64,000 bases of DNA, from NCBI RefSeq assembly GCF_028657945.1, contig NZ_CP059693.1:2418001-2482000 (forward strand), given 5' to 3'. Positions 16,613 through 24,943 of the stretch are shown here, piece after piece. The position numbers and the translations under genes are program-made. Numbering within the stretch: position 1 is the first letter of the stretch; each line of letters opens with the position of its first letter. The DNA comes from Thalassomonas haliotis (GTDB taxonomy: Bacteria; Pseudomonadota; Gammaproteobacteria; Enterobacterales; Alteromonadaceae). The notes below the pieces were generated by a model. The model had not been told where the DNA came from, ran no database searches, and worked only from the letters and a program-made list of their open reading frames with translations.

Positions 16613-17084
16613 TAGCGCCTGGCTCCGGCACTTGTGCCATTACTTGTGCAGAAGCCGTAGCGTTAAGATTGACCCCGGATAACGGTGACGAAGTGCCCGG
16701 CGCATAGAAATTTCCACTTTGCCCGAAAGAGAAGCTTGAACTACCCGGGGTCAGGGCTGTTAAGTTAAAAGCGGCCAGCAGAAAGTCACCGCTGTTTGCT
16801 GAAAAGTCAATAAAGCTGATGGCCAGCCCGGTAGCGGTTGGTGAGCTGATAAAACCAAACGGGTTCAGGTCGGTCACAATCGAAGTCAAATCCAGTGCGA
16901 AAATTGAATCATCGAAAGAAAAATCAATATCAAAATAATCAAATTCAGTGAAGTCGCGGGCGTTTAGGCGTATCTCCAGGCTTTCCCCCTCAAGCAGTTG
17001 CTTGGTGCTTAAATTGATATCGATTAGGCCGGCATGGGCGTTAAATCCCGTTAAAAAGGCGAATAAAATAAAGAGTTTTTTCAT
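16602..17084 (-). pseudogene. PEP-CTERM surface protein gene truncated by an IS
   Basis: The remaining frame is 160 residues: a signal peptide (LFILFAFLTGFNAHA) and a beta-rich region (about 20-148) with a cohesin-like look (LEIRLNARDFTEFDYFDIDF). It then reaches the sorting motif VPEPGA followed by RVC and a stop contributed by the IS end. The true membrane anchor lies beyond the IS at 15666-15730. Without the anchor helix and Arg tail the product should escape exosortase processing and probably be released. The TA duplication and frame joining make the disruption clear. Confidence 0.88.
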
Positions 17085-17175
17085 GATGTTTCCTGTTATT
17101 TATTGTTGTTTGTGAAAGAGATCAGTAAGTGTTAATTGTTTGTGCTGTCCTGTTGTCAGAGATGAATGGCCAGAG

Positions 17176-17205
17176 GCAAGGGCTTGCCGATGGGCAGGCC
17201 CTTGC
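17176..17205. terminator. Inverted repeat after the M43 protease gene
   Basis: GCAAGGGCTTGCC (17176-17188) faces GGCAGGCCCTTGC (17193-17205) in a near-perfect 13-bp stem with a 4-base loop, 48 bases past the protease stop. No T-run on the minus strand. Confidence 0.45.
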
Positions 17206-17252
17206 TGAGTGTTTTTGCCATAGTATTTCTATGCAGGCCAAGCCGTGCCGGT

Positions 17253-19622
17253 TTAGAGAGCCGGTGCCTGCAGCGCACATCTGTCATGGCTGCACCGGGC
17301 CTGCAGTGCCCGGACGTCGGTGACATCGAACTCCCCGTCCTGGTTAGCATCAAACTGGGCAGGAATTTCCTGTCCCTGCTGTATCGCCACCATAAAACTG
17401 CGGATGTCGAGCATATCGATATCGCCGTCAAGATCCCAGTCGCCGGATAAGTGGATATCCAGGGTGAGGGACTCAGTGGCGATATTGCCCCGGTTATCGG
17501 TCACCATCAGGGATACGGTATAAGTGCCGGTTTCGGTATAGCTATGCTGCGGTGATGCCTGCTCACTCACTTCGCCGTCGCCGAATTGCCAGAAATATTC
17601 GCTGATATCACCGTCGGTATCGTATGAACTTTCACCGTTAAAACGAATGGGACTGTCTGCCAGTTCCGCGCCCTGATGTTTTATTTTGGCATAGGGCAAT
17701 AAATCGGTGGAGCCGGATGTTTGATAATACACCTGCAGGGTATTCTGGCTGTAGCTGCTGGCGGTATCTATCTGCACATAAAAACTGCCGCCGCTGGCAA
17801 ACTCGCAATATTCAACGCCGTATTTTGCCGCCTGGGGTTTGCAGTGGGCATCTTCCCGGTTAATTGCTTCAAGGTTAACAGTGCCGTCTAACCCGGTAGT
17901 TGTTGAAGTAAAAGGAATATTCTGGCTGACATAGAGATCCGGGTTGCCCCTTAATACGTCATTGACCACTATCACGACCTGCTTGGCATCTTCGGGCACA
18001 TTAAAGCGGTAGTTTTTCACCGGGTCTCCCGCTTGGGCCGCCAGTTCATTTTCGTTGTGCAAAAATACCCGGCTGCAGCCGTCACATAAGGTGGTATCGT
18101 CAAGGCTGAATACTCTCAGCTGCGCCGCAGAATAACTGCTGTAGGCATGGATTGCACCATGGTAGTCGGGGGCGTTTACCTGTGTGGTGGTCAGGGCGAT
18201 TTCCGGGTTGCCGCCGGCGTTAAATGAAATGTAGTCCGCATCCCAGTTGCCATTTTCATCCGGGGCAGGGGCGACTCCCTTTGAAAGGTAAAGATCCGGA
18301 TCCTGGCTGTAGCCGTCAAGGTAAAAAGCCAGCGCCTGGGTGCCCTCGGGTACCGCCAGCTCAAAGCGGCTGATGTCGTCTTGTTCGCCGCTCAAGCCTG
18401 TTTGCTGGAAAATAACGGTTTTACCTTGCGGGTCGAATGCCAGGTTTGCTCCTGTGCCATCCCACACCGGTTGTTCGCTGCTGGTATATTGCTCTAGTCC
18501 GGTGGCAATCAAGTTGCGGTTTGACCAGATAGTGCTGCGTGCATTGCCGTGTAAAGCCGCTTTCATCCGGGATACCTGCCCGGCGGTGAACATGGCATAG
18601 TTGTCGGAATAATGCATAAAGTTTTCGGTGTTGGTGGCCTGGCCGATACAGTTGGCTTCATTATTGCGCAAATATGAGTTTTCCATTTGCGGGGTATCGC
18701 AATTGCGATCGCCGCTTAAGCGACAAAAGGCTTCGCCGTCTATTGAGCAGGCATTGCCGCTGAAGGTATGGATCAGGTTGAGCCAGTGGCCAAATTCATG
18801 GGTGAGTACCGAGCGAAAGTTTTCATTGGTATTTATCCCAAGATAATCGCCGTTATATACCACGCGGGCGATACCGGCATCAGACATAGCAACATCCGGG
18901 TACCAGGCGACGCCGGAATTGTTGAGGGTGCCGTTACCGTAGAGATCCTGCATGATATAGAGGTTGAGGTATTTATAGTTGTCCCAGGCATCATCCGCCA
19001 CTTGCCCATTGACCCGGGTGCCGCCATAACCTGTTTGCTCGTGCTCATAACGGACAATGCCGTTACTGGGCTCGCCGTTTGGCGTTTTTGCCGCGAGGAC
19101 AAATGCTATGTTGAGGTTGTCGCGAATGGACTGAAAATGCTCATGGACAGGCCCGTCCTGGGTGTTTAACCCCTGAAAGTCGGCATTGGTCTGATTTAAG
19201 GCATTTATGATTTTTTCATCGGTTAAACAGTAACCTTCGGCATCGTCGCAGTTGTATCTTTGGCCATAAACATGTACGACCACGGGAATATAATAGCGAT
19301 CACTTAGGCCTTCACCACGGGCAATCATATCATTTTCCACTGCCTGGCTAAGGGCTTGTGTGGCGGTGAGCGGGCTTTTTATACGCTCGGCGAGTTTGCT
19401 TGCCTTTAATTCCCGCTCTAAAGTTTCAAGCAGCTCAGGCCAGTTCTGGCCATTGTCATCGGCACCGCAAATATGCTTGCCGGGCTGGTCGTCAGCCTGC
19501 CTGAGGAAATCCGGGCTTGATGATAATGACAAAGCGCTGAAGCTATCTTCTGCCGCTGATACGGATAATGACGGTATTATCAGCATCAGCAGGGATCCCG
19601 ATAGCCATTTTTTGTTTTTCAT
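17253..19622 (-). CDS. Secreted M43-family zinc metalloprotease with PKD and dockerin-like C terminus
   Basis: 789 residues. The signal peptide (LSGSLLMLIIPSLSVSAAE) is followed by a propeptide. The catalytic domain has HEFGHWLNLIH (His275, Glu276, His279, His285) and the Met-turn NFMHYSDN. Two regions resembling PPC domains follow (about 385-500 and 510-640), then a PKD domain (about 645-727, WQFGDGEVSEQ and TGTYTVSLMVTDNRG). Last come two acidic loops, DLDGDIDMLD and DANQDGEFDV, like dockerin type I repeats, and a CSHDRC tail. The layout is that of an exported protein-degrading enzyme. It is probably transcribed alone. The dockerin-like end may bind calcium; no cohesin partner is visible here. 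Confidence 0.9.
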   Translation of the reverse strand: MKNKKWLSGSLLMLIIPSLSVSAAEDSFSALSLSSSPDFLRQADDQPGKHICGADDNGQNWPELLETLERELKASKLAERIKSPLTATQALSQAVENDMIARGEGLSDRYYIPVVVHVYGQRYNCDDAEGYCLTDEKIINALNQTNADFQGLNTQDGPVHEHFQSIRDNLNIAFVLAAKTPNGEPSNGIVRYEHEQTGYGGTRVNGQVADDAWDNYKYLNLYIMQDLYGNGTLNNSGVAWYPDVAMSDAGIARVVYNGDYLGINTNENFRSVLTHEFGHWLNLIHTFSGNACSIDGEAFCRLSGDRNCDTPQMENSYLRNNEANCIGQATNTENFMHYSDNYAMFTAGQVSRMKAALHGNARSTIWSNRNLIATGLEQYTSSEQPVWDGTGANLAFDPQGKTVIFQQTGLSGEQDDISRFELAVPEGTQALAFYLDGYSQDPDLYLSKGVAPAPDENGNWDADYISFNAGGNPEIALTTTQVNAPDYHGAIHAYSSYSAAQLRVFSLDDTTLCDGCSRVFLHNENELAAQAGDPVKNYRFNVPEDAKQVVIVVNDVLRGNPDLYVSQNIPFTSTTTGLDGTVNLEAINREDAHCKPQAAKYGVEYCEFASGGSFYVQIDTASSYSQNTLQVYYQTSGSTDLLPYAKIKHQGAELADSPIRFNGESSYDTDGDISEYFWQFGDGEVSEQASPQHSYTETGTYTVSLMVTDNRGNIATESLTLDIHLSGDWDLDGDIDMLDIRSFMVAIQQGQEIPAQFDANQDGEFDVTDVRALQARCSHDRCALQAPAL

Positions 19623-19803
19623 TTTTTAATCGTCCTTCTTTTTTATTGCTGTTGTAAGGTGTTTTAAAAAAGCTCTATCGCTATTGCAGCGAGTTGTCAT
19701 TTATTGGCTAAATTTTCCGGCTTTTCTTGGCGAAGATAATCAGCAAGATGTAAAAGTAAGTCAAATCATGAGGTTATATTGTAAGCTTTCATCAGTAAGG
19801 CTT

Positions 19804-19837
19804 AGCTGATATCGGTTAATATCAGCTTATATCAGCT
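19804..19837. promoter_or_regulatory. Operator-like repeats upstream of the M43 protease
   Basis: AGCTGATAT (19804-19812) and ATATCAGCT (19819-19827) form a perfect inverted repeat, and ATATCAGCT recurs at 19829-19837, exactly 10 bp on. Helical-phase spacing of a repeated half-site suggests a protein-binding region. It is about 180 bp before the protease start. Confidence 0.35.
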
Positions 19838-20041
19838 TTCATCATTAGTTTGGCTGTGATGAACCGGGTTATCTTAGCCGGGTGCATTAATTTGGTTTGT
19901 GTGGACTTTGCCCCTGGATGCAAAGTGCTTATATCAAGGCAAACCGGGCTAATGTACAAAATGTGTTTAGCTAAAAAATGTTTTTTAGCATCTCTTTTCC
20001 TACTTTGGTTAGTTGGTTTTTTGAGTCTTCTGCTCATTTTG

Positions 20042-20066
20042 GCCGCTCTTTTGAGCGGCTTTTTTT
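20042..20066 (+). terminator. Orphan plus-strand terminator
   Basis: GCCGCTC (20042-20048), TTTT loop, GAGCGGC (20053-20059), then seven T residues. No convincing plus-strand gene precedes it in 19623-20041. That stretch also holds the 20-bp palindrome GCTAAAAAATGTTTTTTAGC (19970-19989). A short non-coding RNA ending here is possible. The reading frame at 19850-20128 runs through both hairpins and is not convincing. Confidence 0.6.
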
Positions 20067-20143
20067 ATGGGCAACTTGCGCTGAAATTTTATACGGTATA
20101 CAGTATGCAATATCGAAGTGGTAAATAATAACGATTAAAAAAT

Positions 20144-21022
20144 ATGGACGCTGCTTTACCCGATTTATTTTTATTTGATGACTGGCGCATTGATTGTGTG
20201 CAGAACCTGGCATGGCGGGGAAAACGTCGGGTCCATGTCGAACCCAAGGCAATGATGGTGCTGCAATACCTTGCCGCCCGCCCGGGGACCGTGGTGACCC
20301 GGGAAGAATTATTCAACCAGTTTTGGCCTAACCAGGTGGTGACCCAGGATGCCCTTAACCGGGTGATGTCGACCCTGCGCCGCGCCTTTAACGATAATGC
20401 CTGTCATCCTAAATATATCGCTACCGTCAGAAAAGTCGGTTATAAACTGGTGGCGCCGGTGATCACTTTGGAAAACCCTCGAACTAAGGCGCTGCTTGAA
20501 CTCCACGGCGGGCAGGAACCGGTACCCGGGCAGGTGCTTTTCGGCCGCGATGCCTGCAGCCCAAAAGGCGGGGAATATAAGACGGTTAAATCGTTTCCGG
20601 CCCGCTACTTCTATCTGGCTTGTTTTTTTGTGTTATCCCTGGTGATATTTCTGGGGGGGTATACATTGGCAAGTTATTCCCGGGAGACAAGTGTTCCGGT
20701 AACGGCTTTTAGCATTGAGGGGGGTCGCTCTGAACTGGCCGGATATGTTTCTGGTGGCAAATATTTACGTTATTTTGAAAAAAATCTGGCACCGGTTGAA
20801 ACTCGGCAGCCGGGGTCACGCAGGCAAAGGGGGCCGGGTAATATCGGGGAAGATGAAACAGGCCCAGGTTATCCTGCCTTTTTAAACGGGCGTAAAGTTT
20901 TAGCAATTAGCCTGAAAGGCAGGATAAGCGTTCAACTTGTCTCCGGCCTTTTGCCCGGAAAAGGTGGCATTTATCATCACCTTTTTGCATACCGCTCCCG
21001 CCCCCCGGGGGAGGCGGCATAG
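20144..21022 (+). CDS. CadC/ToxR-like membrane-bound winged-helix regulator, short sensor domain
   Basis: 292 residues. The N-terminal OmpR-type winged helix (about 8-108) has VEPKAMMVLQYLAARPGTVVTR and the recognition segment ALNRVMSTLRRAF..IATVRKVGYKL. One membrane helix follows (about 150-172, FYLACFFVLSLVIFLGGYTL). The periplasmic part is only ~115 residues and low in recognisable structure, although GGKYLRYFEKN resembles a TolB-like propeller blade. Relatives with full propellers are over twice this length, so the sensor may be truncated. The target is unknown; the stop lies 2 bases from the end of the opposing lipoprotein gene. Confidence 0.75.
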   Translation: MDAALPDLFLFDDWRIDCVQNLAWRGKRRVHVEPKAMMVLQYLAARPGTVVTREELFNQFWPNQVVTQDALNRVMSTLRRAFNDNACHPKYIATVRKVGYKLVAPVITLENPRTKALLELHGGQEPVPGQVLFGRDACSPKGGEYKTVKSFPARYFYLACFFVLSLVIFLGGYTLASYSRETSVPVTAFSIEGGRSELAGYVSGGKYLRYFEKNLAPVETRQPGSRRQRGPGNIGEDETGPGYPAFLNGRKVLAISLKGRISVQLVSGLLPGKGGIYHHLFAYRSRPPGEAA

Positions 21023-21023
21023 A

Positions 21024-21596
21024 TCAGGCATGAGGCTTAAGGTTTTGTAACAGCCGGGCGACTGCGCCGTTAATACGCTCCAGGCGCAGTGCTTTGGGCA
21101 GGCTGGGATCGACAAGCATTTGCACCGAACCGCGCCAGGCGGCTTTTTTGCGGTTAACATCAACTATGGCCACCAGCAGGGTGCCTTGCTGATAACTCTC
21201 TTTTTCTGCCAGGCCCGGAAATAATTTAAACAATTCTAAAATTTTCTGGTTGGCGGTATTATTCCCCACCATGGCAACCGCCACTAACTGGTATTGGGAG
21301 TCCGACGCTTGCTCGATGACATTAAAACCTTTGTTAAGCAAGGTATTTGAAATGAGTCCCTGGATATAAGTGATGATTTCACCGGCTTCATCGCCGGGGT
21401 TGGTAGCGCTATGTAGCGCCAGTTTGGAATACCAGGTTAACGGTGTACTGCGCTTTATTATTAACTGGGGATTGGTCATGGTCAGCACTTGGCGCTTGGA
21501 TAAATCCGTGTCACCGTAGCGGCTGCTGCAGGCGGTATTTAAGAGTGTAAACAGGCCTAGCAGCAGAATAATGATGGTTTTTTTTGTGTTATACAT
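21024..21596 (-). CDS. Lipoprotein, DUF4136-like
   Basis: 190 residues from the ATG at 21596 (GGAAG just before it); the frame also extends 10 codons further upstream. The signal peptide IIILLLGLFTLLNTAC gives a lipobox LNTAC. The tail, AAWRGSVQMLVDPSLPKALRLERINGAVARLLQNL, resembles the C terminus of DUF4136 lipoproteins (W-x-G, then a helix ending in LL). Assignment to that family is tentative. It lies 55 bases after the rhombosortase gene on the same strand and may share its transcript. Confidence 0.65.
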   Translation of the reverse strand: MYNTKKTIIILLLGLFTLLNTACSSRYGDTDLSKRQVLTMTNPQLIIKRSTPLTWYSKLALHSATNPGDEAGEIITYIQGLISNTLLNKGFNVIEQASDSQYQLVAVAMVGNNTANQKILELFKLFPGLAEKESYQQGTLLVAIVDVNRKKAAWRGSVQMLVDPSLPKALRLERINGAVARLLQNLKPHA

Positions 21597-21650
21597 TGTA
21601 CTTCCATAGTCGCAGGCTTTTACCAAGTGACTATAAGAATAGACAGAAAA

Positions 21651-22298
21651 TCAATTATTTCCTTTAATTTGCCCCTGGATTTTTGCCTTGTTATTTTGGC
21701 TGAACCAAGAATAAAGGCCAAAAATTAAACCTGAGATTGCCCCCCATAAGTGGGCATCGATGGCGACATTGGCATCGATTAAATTGATAACCTCTTCACT
21801 GGCGCCATAGAGCTGTTCATGGGCAACTTTTAAACAAATGCCCAAAAGTAACAGATACCCGGTTTTATCCTGATGTTTAATGTCCATCAGGGCGCCCCAG
21901 ATAAAAACACCGTGCAGCACCCCGGATAAACCGACATATTGCTTTAATTCTGGAGCAAAGTAATAAATGCCGATGCTGGTGCCTAAAGCTGACAGGAGAA
22001 ATAACATCAGATAAGCGCCAAAACGGTAATAGCGACCATGTAAGCCAAATAACAGGGTCATGGCCCCGAGATTAAGCAATAAATGATAACCATTGGTATG
22101 GAAAAAATGGCCGCTGATCAGGCGCCAGAGTTCGCCTTGACCGATGGCGCTGCTATGGTAAACCAGCAGATCACTTAAGGCGCCGTTAACAAAATTATCG
22201 AGAAAATAGCCAACAACGGCTAACAGGGCCACCGCCAGCGGCAGTAATAAGGTTTGTTTAAAATCGGCAAATAAAGCGCGTTTCAACATGGAAAACAT
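21651..22298 (-). CDS. rrtA: Rhombosortase (rhomboid-type intramembrane serine protease)
   Basis: 215 residues with six hydrophobic helices. WRLISGHFFHTNGYHLLLNL is the conserved loop and His-Asn region of rhomboids. The catalytic dyad is Ser125 in GLSGVLHG and His183 in DAHLWGA. The short length and HFFHTN..LHG pattern match rhombosortase (RrtA), which cleaves proteins carrying a GlyGly-CTERM tail so they can be displayed on the surface. No GlyGly-CTERM protein was seen in this window, so its substrates lie elsewhere. Confidence 0.85.
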   Translation of the reverse strand: MFSMLKRALFADFKQTLLLPLAVALLAVVGYFLDNFVNGALSDLLVYHSSAIGQGELWRLISGHFFHTNGYHLLLNLGAMTLLFGLHGRYYRFGAYLMLFLLSALGTSIGIYYFAPELKQYVGLSGVLHGVFIWGALMDIKHQDKTGYLLLLGICLKVAHEQLYGASEEVINLIDANVAIDAHLWGAISGLIFGLYSWFSQNNKAKIQGQIKGNN

Positions 22299-22466
22299 CG
22301 GGAAAAATTCATGATTTTAGGATGATAACAAATGTCTGCACAAATGTCTGAATCTCGCTCATCACTTGTCTGGTCAATGAAATGCTCAAGCCTACTTACC
22401 AAGGCGGCAATTAAGGCGTAAAATACCCGGCTTTATCATCTGTAAATTTTATTAGCGCTAACAATT

Positions 22467-23102
22467 ATGTCCCGTCAATATTGCTGCCAGTGTCAGCGTC
22501 CCGAAAAAGCCTGTATTTGTCACCTGATGACAGACGTGGATAATATCCCCCATGTGGTGGTGCTCCAGCACCCCAGTGAAGTTGGCCAGACCAAGGGCAC
22601 CTTACCTTTGCTGGCTGGCTCACTTAAATCTGCTACCGTACTGGTGGGGGAAGACTTTTGTGAGCATGAAGAACTAAAGCAGCTGCTCGAACATTACCGG
22701 GATAATATCTATTTGCTTTATCCCAGTGAAGATGCGTTAACACTGGGAAGCGGGCAATATGTTGCAGGTCAGGCAATCTCGGGTAAAAGCTGTATTATCT
22801 TACTCGACGGTACCTGGAAAAAAGCTTATCGCATCTATATGTTGTCGAAAGTGTTACATCAAATTCCCCATCTTTGCCTGCCCGCTGATCTGACCGGCCG
22901 CTACCAGATCCGCAAGACGGCGAAAAAAAACGCCTTATCGACCCTGGAAGCCTGCTGTTATGCTTTAGGGATCATCGAAAATAATCCACAAAAATACCGG
23001 AATCTACTCGAACAGTTTGTGAAGTTTAACCAGTTTCAGTTATCCTTCCATCCCGGCAGGAGTGGATCGGGTATATCTGCCAAAGAACAAGCACATAAAT
23101 AG
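22467..23102 (+). CDS. tapT: tRNA-uridine aminocarboxypropyltransferase (DTW domain)
   Basis: 211 residues. An N-terminal zinc-binding set of cysteines (CCQCQRPEKACICH) is followed by VVVLQHPSE. The DTW signature appears as LLDGTWKKAYR, with the downstream RYQIRKTAKKNALSTLEA segment of the family. TapT (YfiP) transfers the 3-amino-3-carboxypropyl group of SAM to U47 of some tRNAs, giving acp3U. The ggt gene follows with a 25-base gap, so the two may be transcribed together though unrelated in function. Confidence 0.88.
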   Translation: MSRQYCCQCQRPEKACICHLMTDVDNIPHVVVLQHPSEVGQTKGTLPLLAGSLKSATVLVGEDFCEHEELKQLLEHYRDNIYLLYPSEDALTLGSGQYVAGQAISGKSCIILLDGTWKKAYRIYMLSKVLHQIPHLCLPADLTGRYQIRKTAKKNALSTLEACCYALGIIENNPQKYRNLLEQFVKFNQFQLSFHPGRSGSGISAKEQAHK

Positions 23103-23127
23103 CCCCGGCTATAAATTAAGGAAAACT

Positions 23128-24885
23128 ATGTCCAGAACAATTACCGGCCTTTGCCTGAGCACCTTATTATTTGCCGGCGGCGCATTAGCCAAAGAAAGTG
23201 CGCCTTTAAAGGTTGAAGACCGGGAGCCGGAAGCGGCCACCGGGTTAATTGCCAAACAGGCGGTCAGTGCCAAAGACTTTATGGTGGCTGCCGCTAACCC
23301 TTATGCCAGCGAAGCGGGCTTTAATATTTTAAAGCAGGGGGGCAGTGCGGTTGATGCCGCCATCGCGGTCCAGCTGGTTTTAACCTTAGTCGAACCCCAA
23401 TCCTCGGGTATCGGCGGTGGCGCTTTTATTTTACATTGGGATAAAAGCAAGCAATTGCTCACCACTTTTGATGGCCGGGAAACCGCCCCGGAAAAAGCCA
23501 GCCAGGATATGTTTTTAGACAGTTCCGGCAAACCCGTGCGCTGGATAAATGCCGTGGTCGGCGGCCGCTCTGTCGGGGTACCCGGTGTATTAAAAGCCTT
23601 TAAAAAGGCCCATCAGCAATACGGAAAATTGCCCTGGGAACGGCTCTTTAGCGACGCCATCAAGCTGGCAGAAGAAGGTTTTGTTGTTTCTTCGCGGCTG
23701 GAAAAACTGGTGACCATGCAATATAACCCGGGGATCAGTAAACTGCCCGAGATCAGCGGTTATTTTTTCCCGGGTAACCAGCCGGTAAAAGCGGGCACGG
23801 TATTAAAAAACCCCAAACTGGCGGCGGTATACCGCAGCCTGGCCAAAGAGGGCATCACACCTTTCTATCAGGGCTGGATAGCCGAAAAAATTGTCGATGC
23901 GGTACAAAAGTCTCCTATCGCCCCGGGCAGACTTAGCCTTTCAGATATGAAAAACTATCAGGCAAAACAGTTGCCTGCGGTATGCGGCCCTTATCATAGC
24001 TATAAAGTTTGCGGCATGGGGCCGCCAAGCTCCGGCGGTATCAGCGTCGTGCAGATCCTGGGACAACTTGAATCTTTTAATCTCAGCCAGTATCAGCCGG
24101 GAGATGTCCAGGCGGTGCACTTGTTTACCCAAAGCTCGCGCCTGGCTTTTGCCGACCGCGACCGTTTCCTTGCCGATGATGAGTTTGTTGATGTACCGGT
24201 AAAAGGTTTGATCGACAGCCGATACCTGGCGAACCGGGCCAAGCTGATCAAAACCAATCAGGACATGGGTAAGGCCTTGCCGGGCGATCCACTCGGCGCT
24301 TTGGCACTGGCGGATGACCAGGCGATAGAACGTCCTTCGACCAGCCATGTCTCTATTGTCGATAAAGACGGCAACAGTATTTCCATGACTACCAGTGTTG
24401 AAATGGCCTTCGGCTCGGCGGTGATGGTGGAAGGTTTTATCTTAAACAACCAGCTCACCGACTTCTCGCTGGCGCCGAAAGTGAATGGTCAGTGGGTGGC
24501 AAACCGCCTTGAACCGTTTAAGCGTCCGCGCAGTTCTATGGCGCCTATGATGGTGTTTAACAAGGATGGCTCGCTAAAACTTGTGGTGGGCTCCCCCGGC
24601 GGCAGCCGTATCATCAATTATGTCGCCCAAACCATACTCGGGGTGTTGGACTGGCAGCTCAATCCGCAACAGGCCATTAACCTGCCCCATGTCACTAACC
24701 GCAACAAGGTTACCACGCTGGAAAAGGGCACATCGCTTGCTAAGTTGAAGCCACAGCTGGAAGCCAAAGGACACCAGGTGAGTATCCGTGATCTTAATAG
24801 CGGTATTCATGCGATAGAAGTGAAAAAAGGCGGCTTACTCGGCGGAGCAGATCCGCGCAGGGAAGGTAAAGTGCTCGGGTTGTAG
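23128..24885 (+). CDS. ggt: Gamma-glutamyltransferase
   Basis: 585 residues from the ATG at 23128, chosen for TAAGGAAA just before it and the signal peptide TGLCLSTLLFAGGALAK. Conserved regions include NPYASEAGFNILKQGGSAVDAA, the acceptor-binding GGRSVGVPG segment, and the self-cleavage site RPSTSHVS, where Thr405 becomes the nucleophile of the small subunit. GSPGGSRIINYV near the end belongs to the small-subunit oxyanion region. It cleaves or transfers the gamma-glutamyl group of glutathione in the periplasm. A convergent terminator follows. Confidence 0.93.
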   Translation: MSRTITGLCLSTLLFAGGALAKESAPLKVEDREPEAATGLIAKQAVSAKDFMVAAANPYASEAGFNILKQGGSAVDAAIAVQLVLTLVEPQSSGIGGGAFILHWDKSKQLLTTFDGRETAPEKASQDMFLDSSGKPVRWINAVVGGRSVGVPGVLKAFKKAHQQYGKLPWERLFSDAIKLAEEGFVVSSRLEKLVTMQYNPGISKLPEISGYFFPGNQPVKAGTVLKNPKLAAVYRSLAKEGITPFYQGWIAEKIVDAVQKSPIAPGRLSLSDMKNYQAKQLPAVCGPYHSYKVCGMGPPSSGGISVVQILGQLESFNLSQYQPGDVQAVHLFTQSSRLAFADRDRFLADDEFVDVPVKGLIDSRYLANRAKLIKTNQDMGKALPGDPLGALALADDQAIERPSTSHVSIVDKDGNSISMTTSVEMAFGSAVMVEGFILNNQLTDFSLAPKVNGQWVANRLEPFKRPRSSMAPMMVFNKDGSLKLVVGSPGGSRIINYVAQTILGVLDWQLNPQQAINLPHVTNRNKVTTLEKGTSLAKLKPQLEAKGHQVSIRDLNSGIHAIEVKKGGLLGGADPRREGKVLGL

Positions 24886-24906
24886 TCTTTCGCCTCCACG
24901 ACTGCG

Positions 24907-24936
24907 CCGGGCTGAACAAAGCTTTATTCAGCCCGG
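24907..24936. terminator. Bidirectional hairpin between ggt and the MCP gene
   Basis: CCGGGCTGAA (24907-24916) pairs perfectly with TTCAGCCCGG (24927-24936), 10-base loop, between convergent genes. Confidence 0.6.
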
Positions 24937-24943
24937 TCAATGA

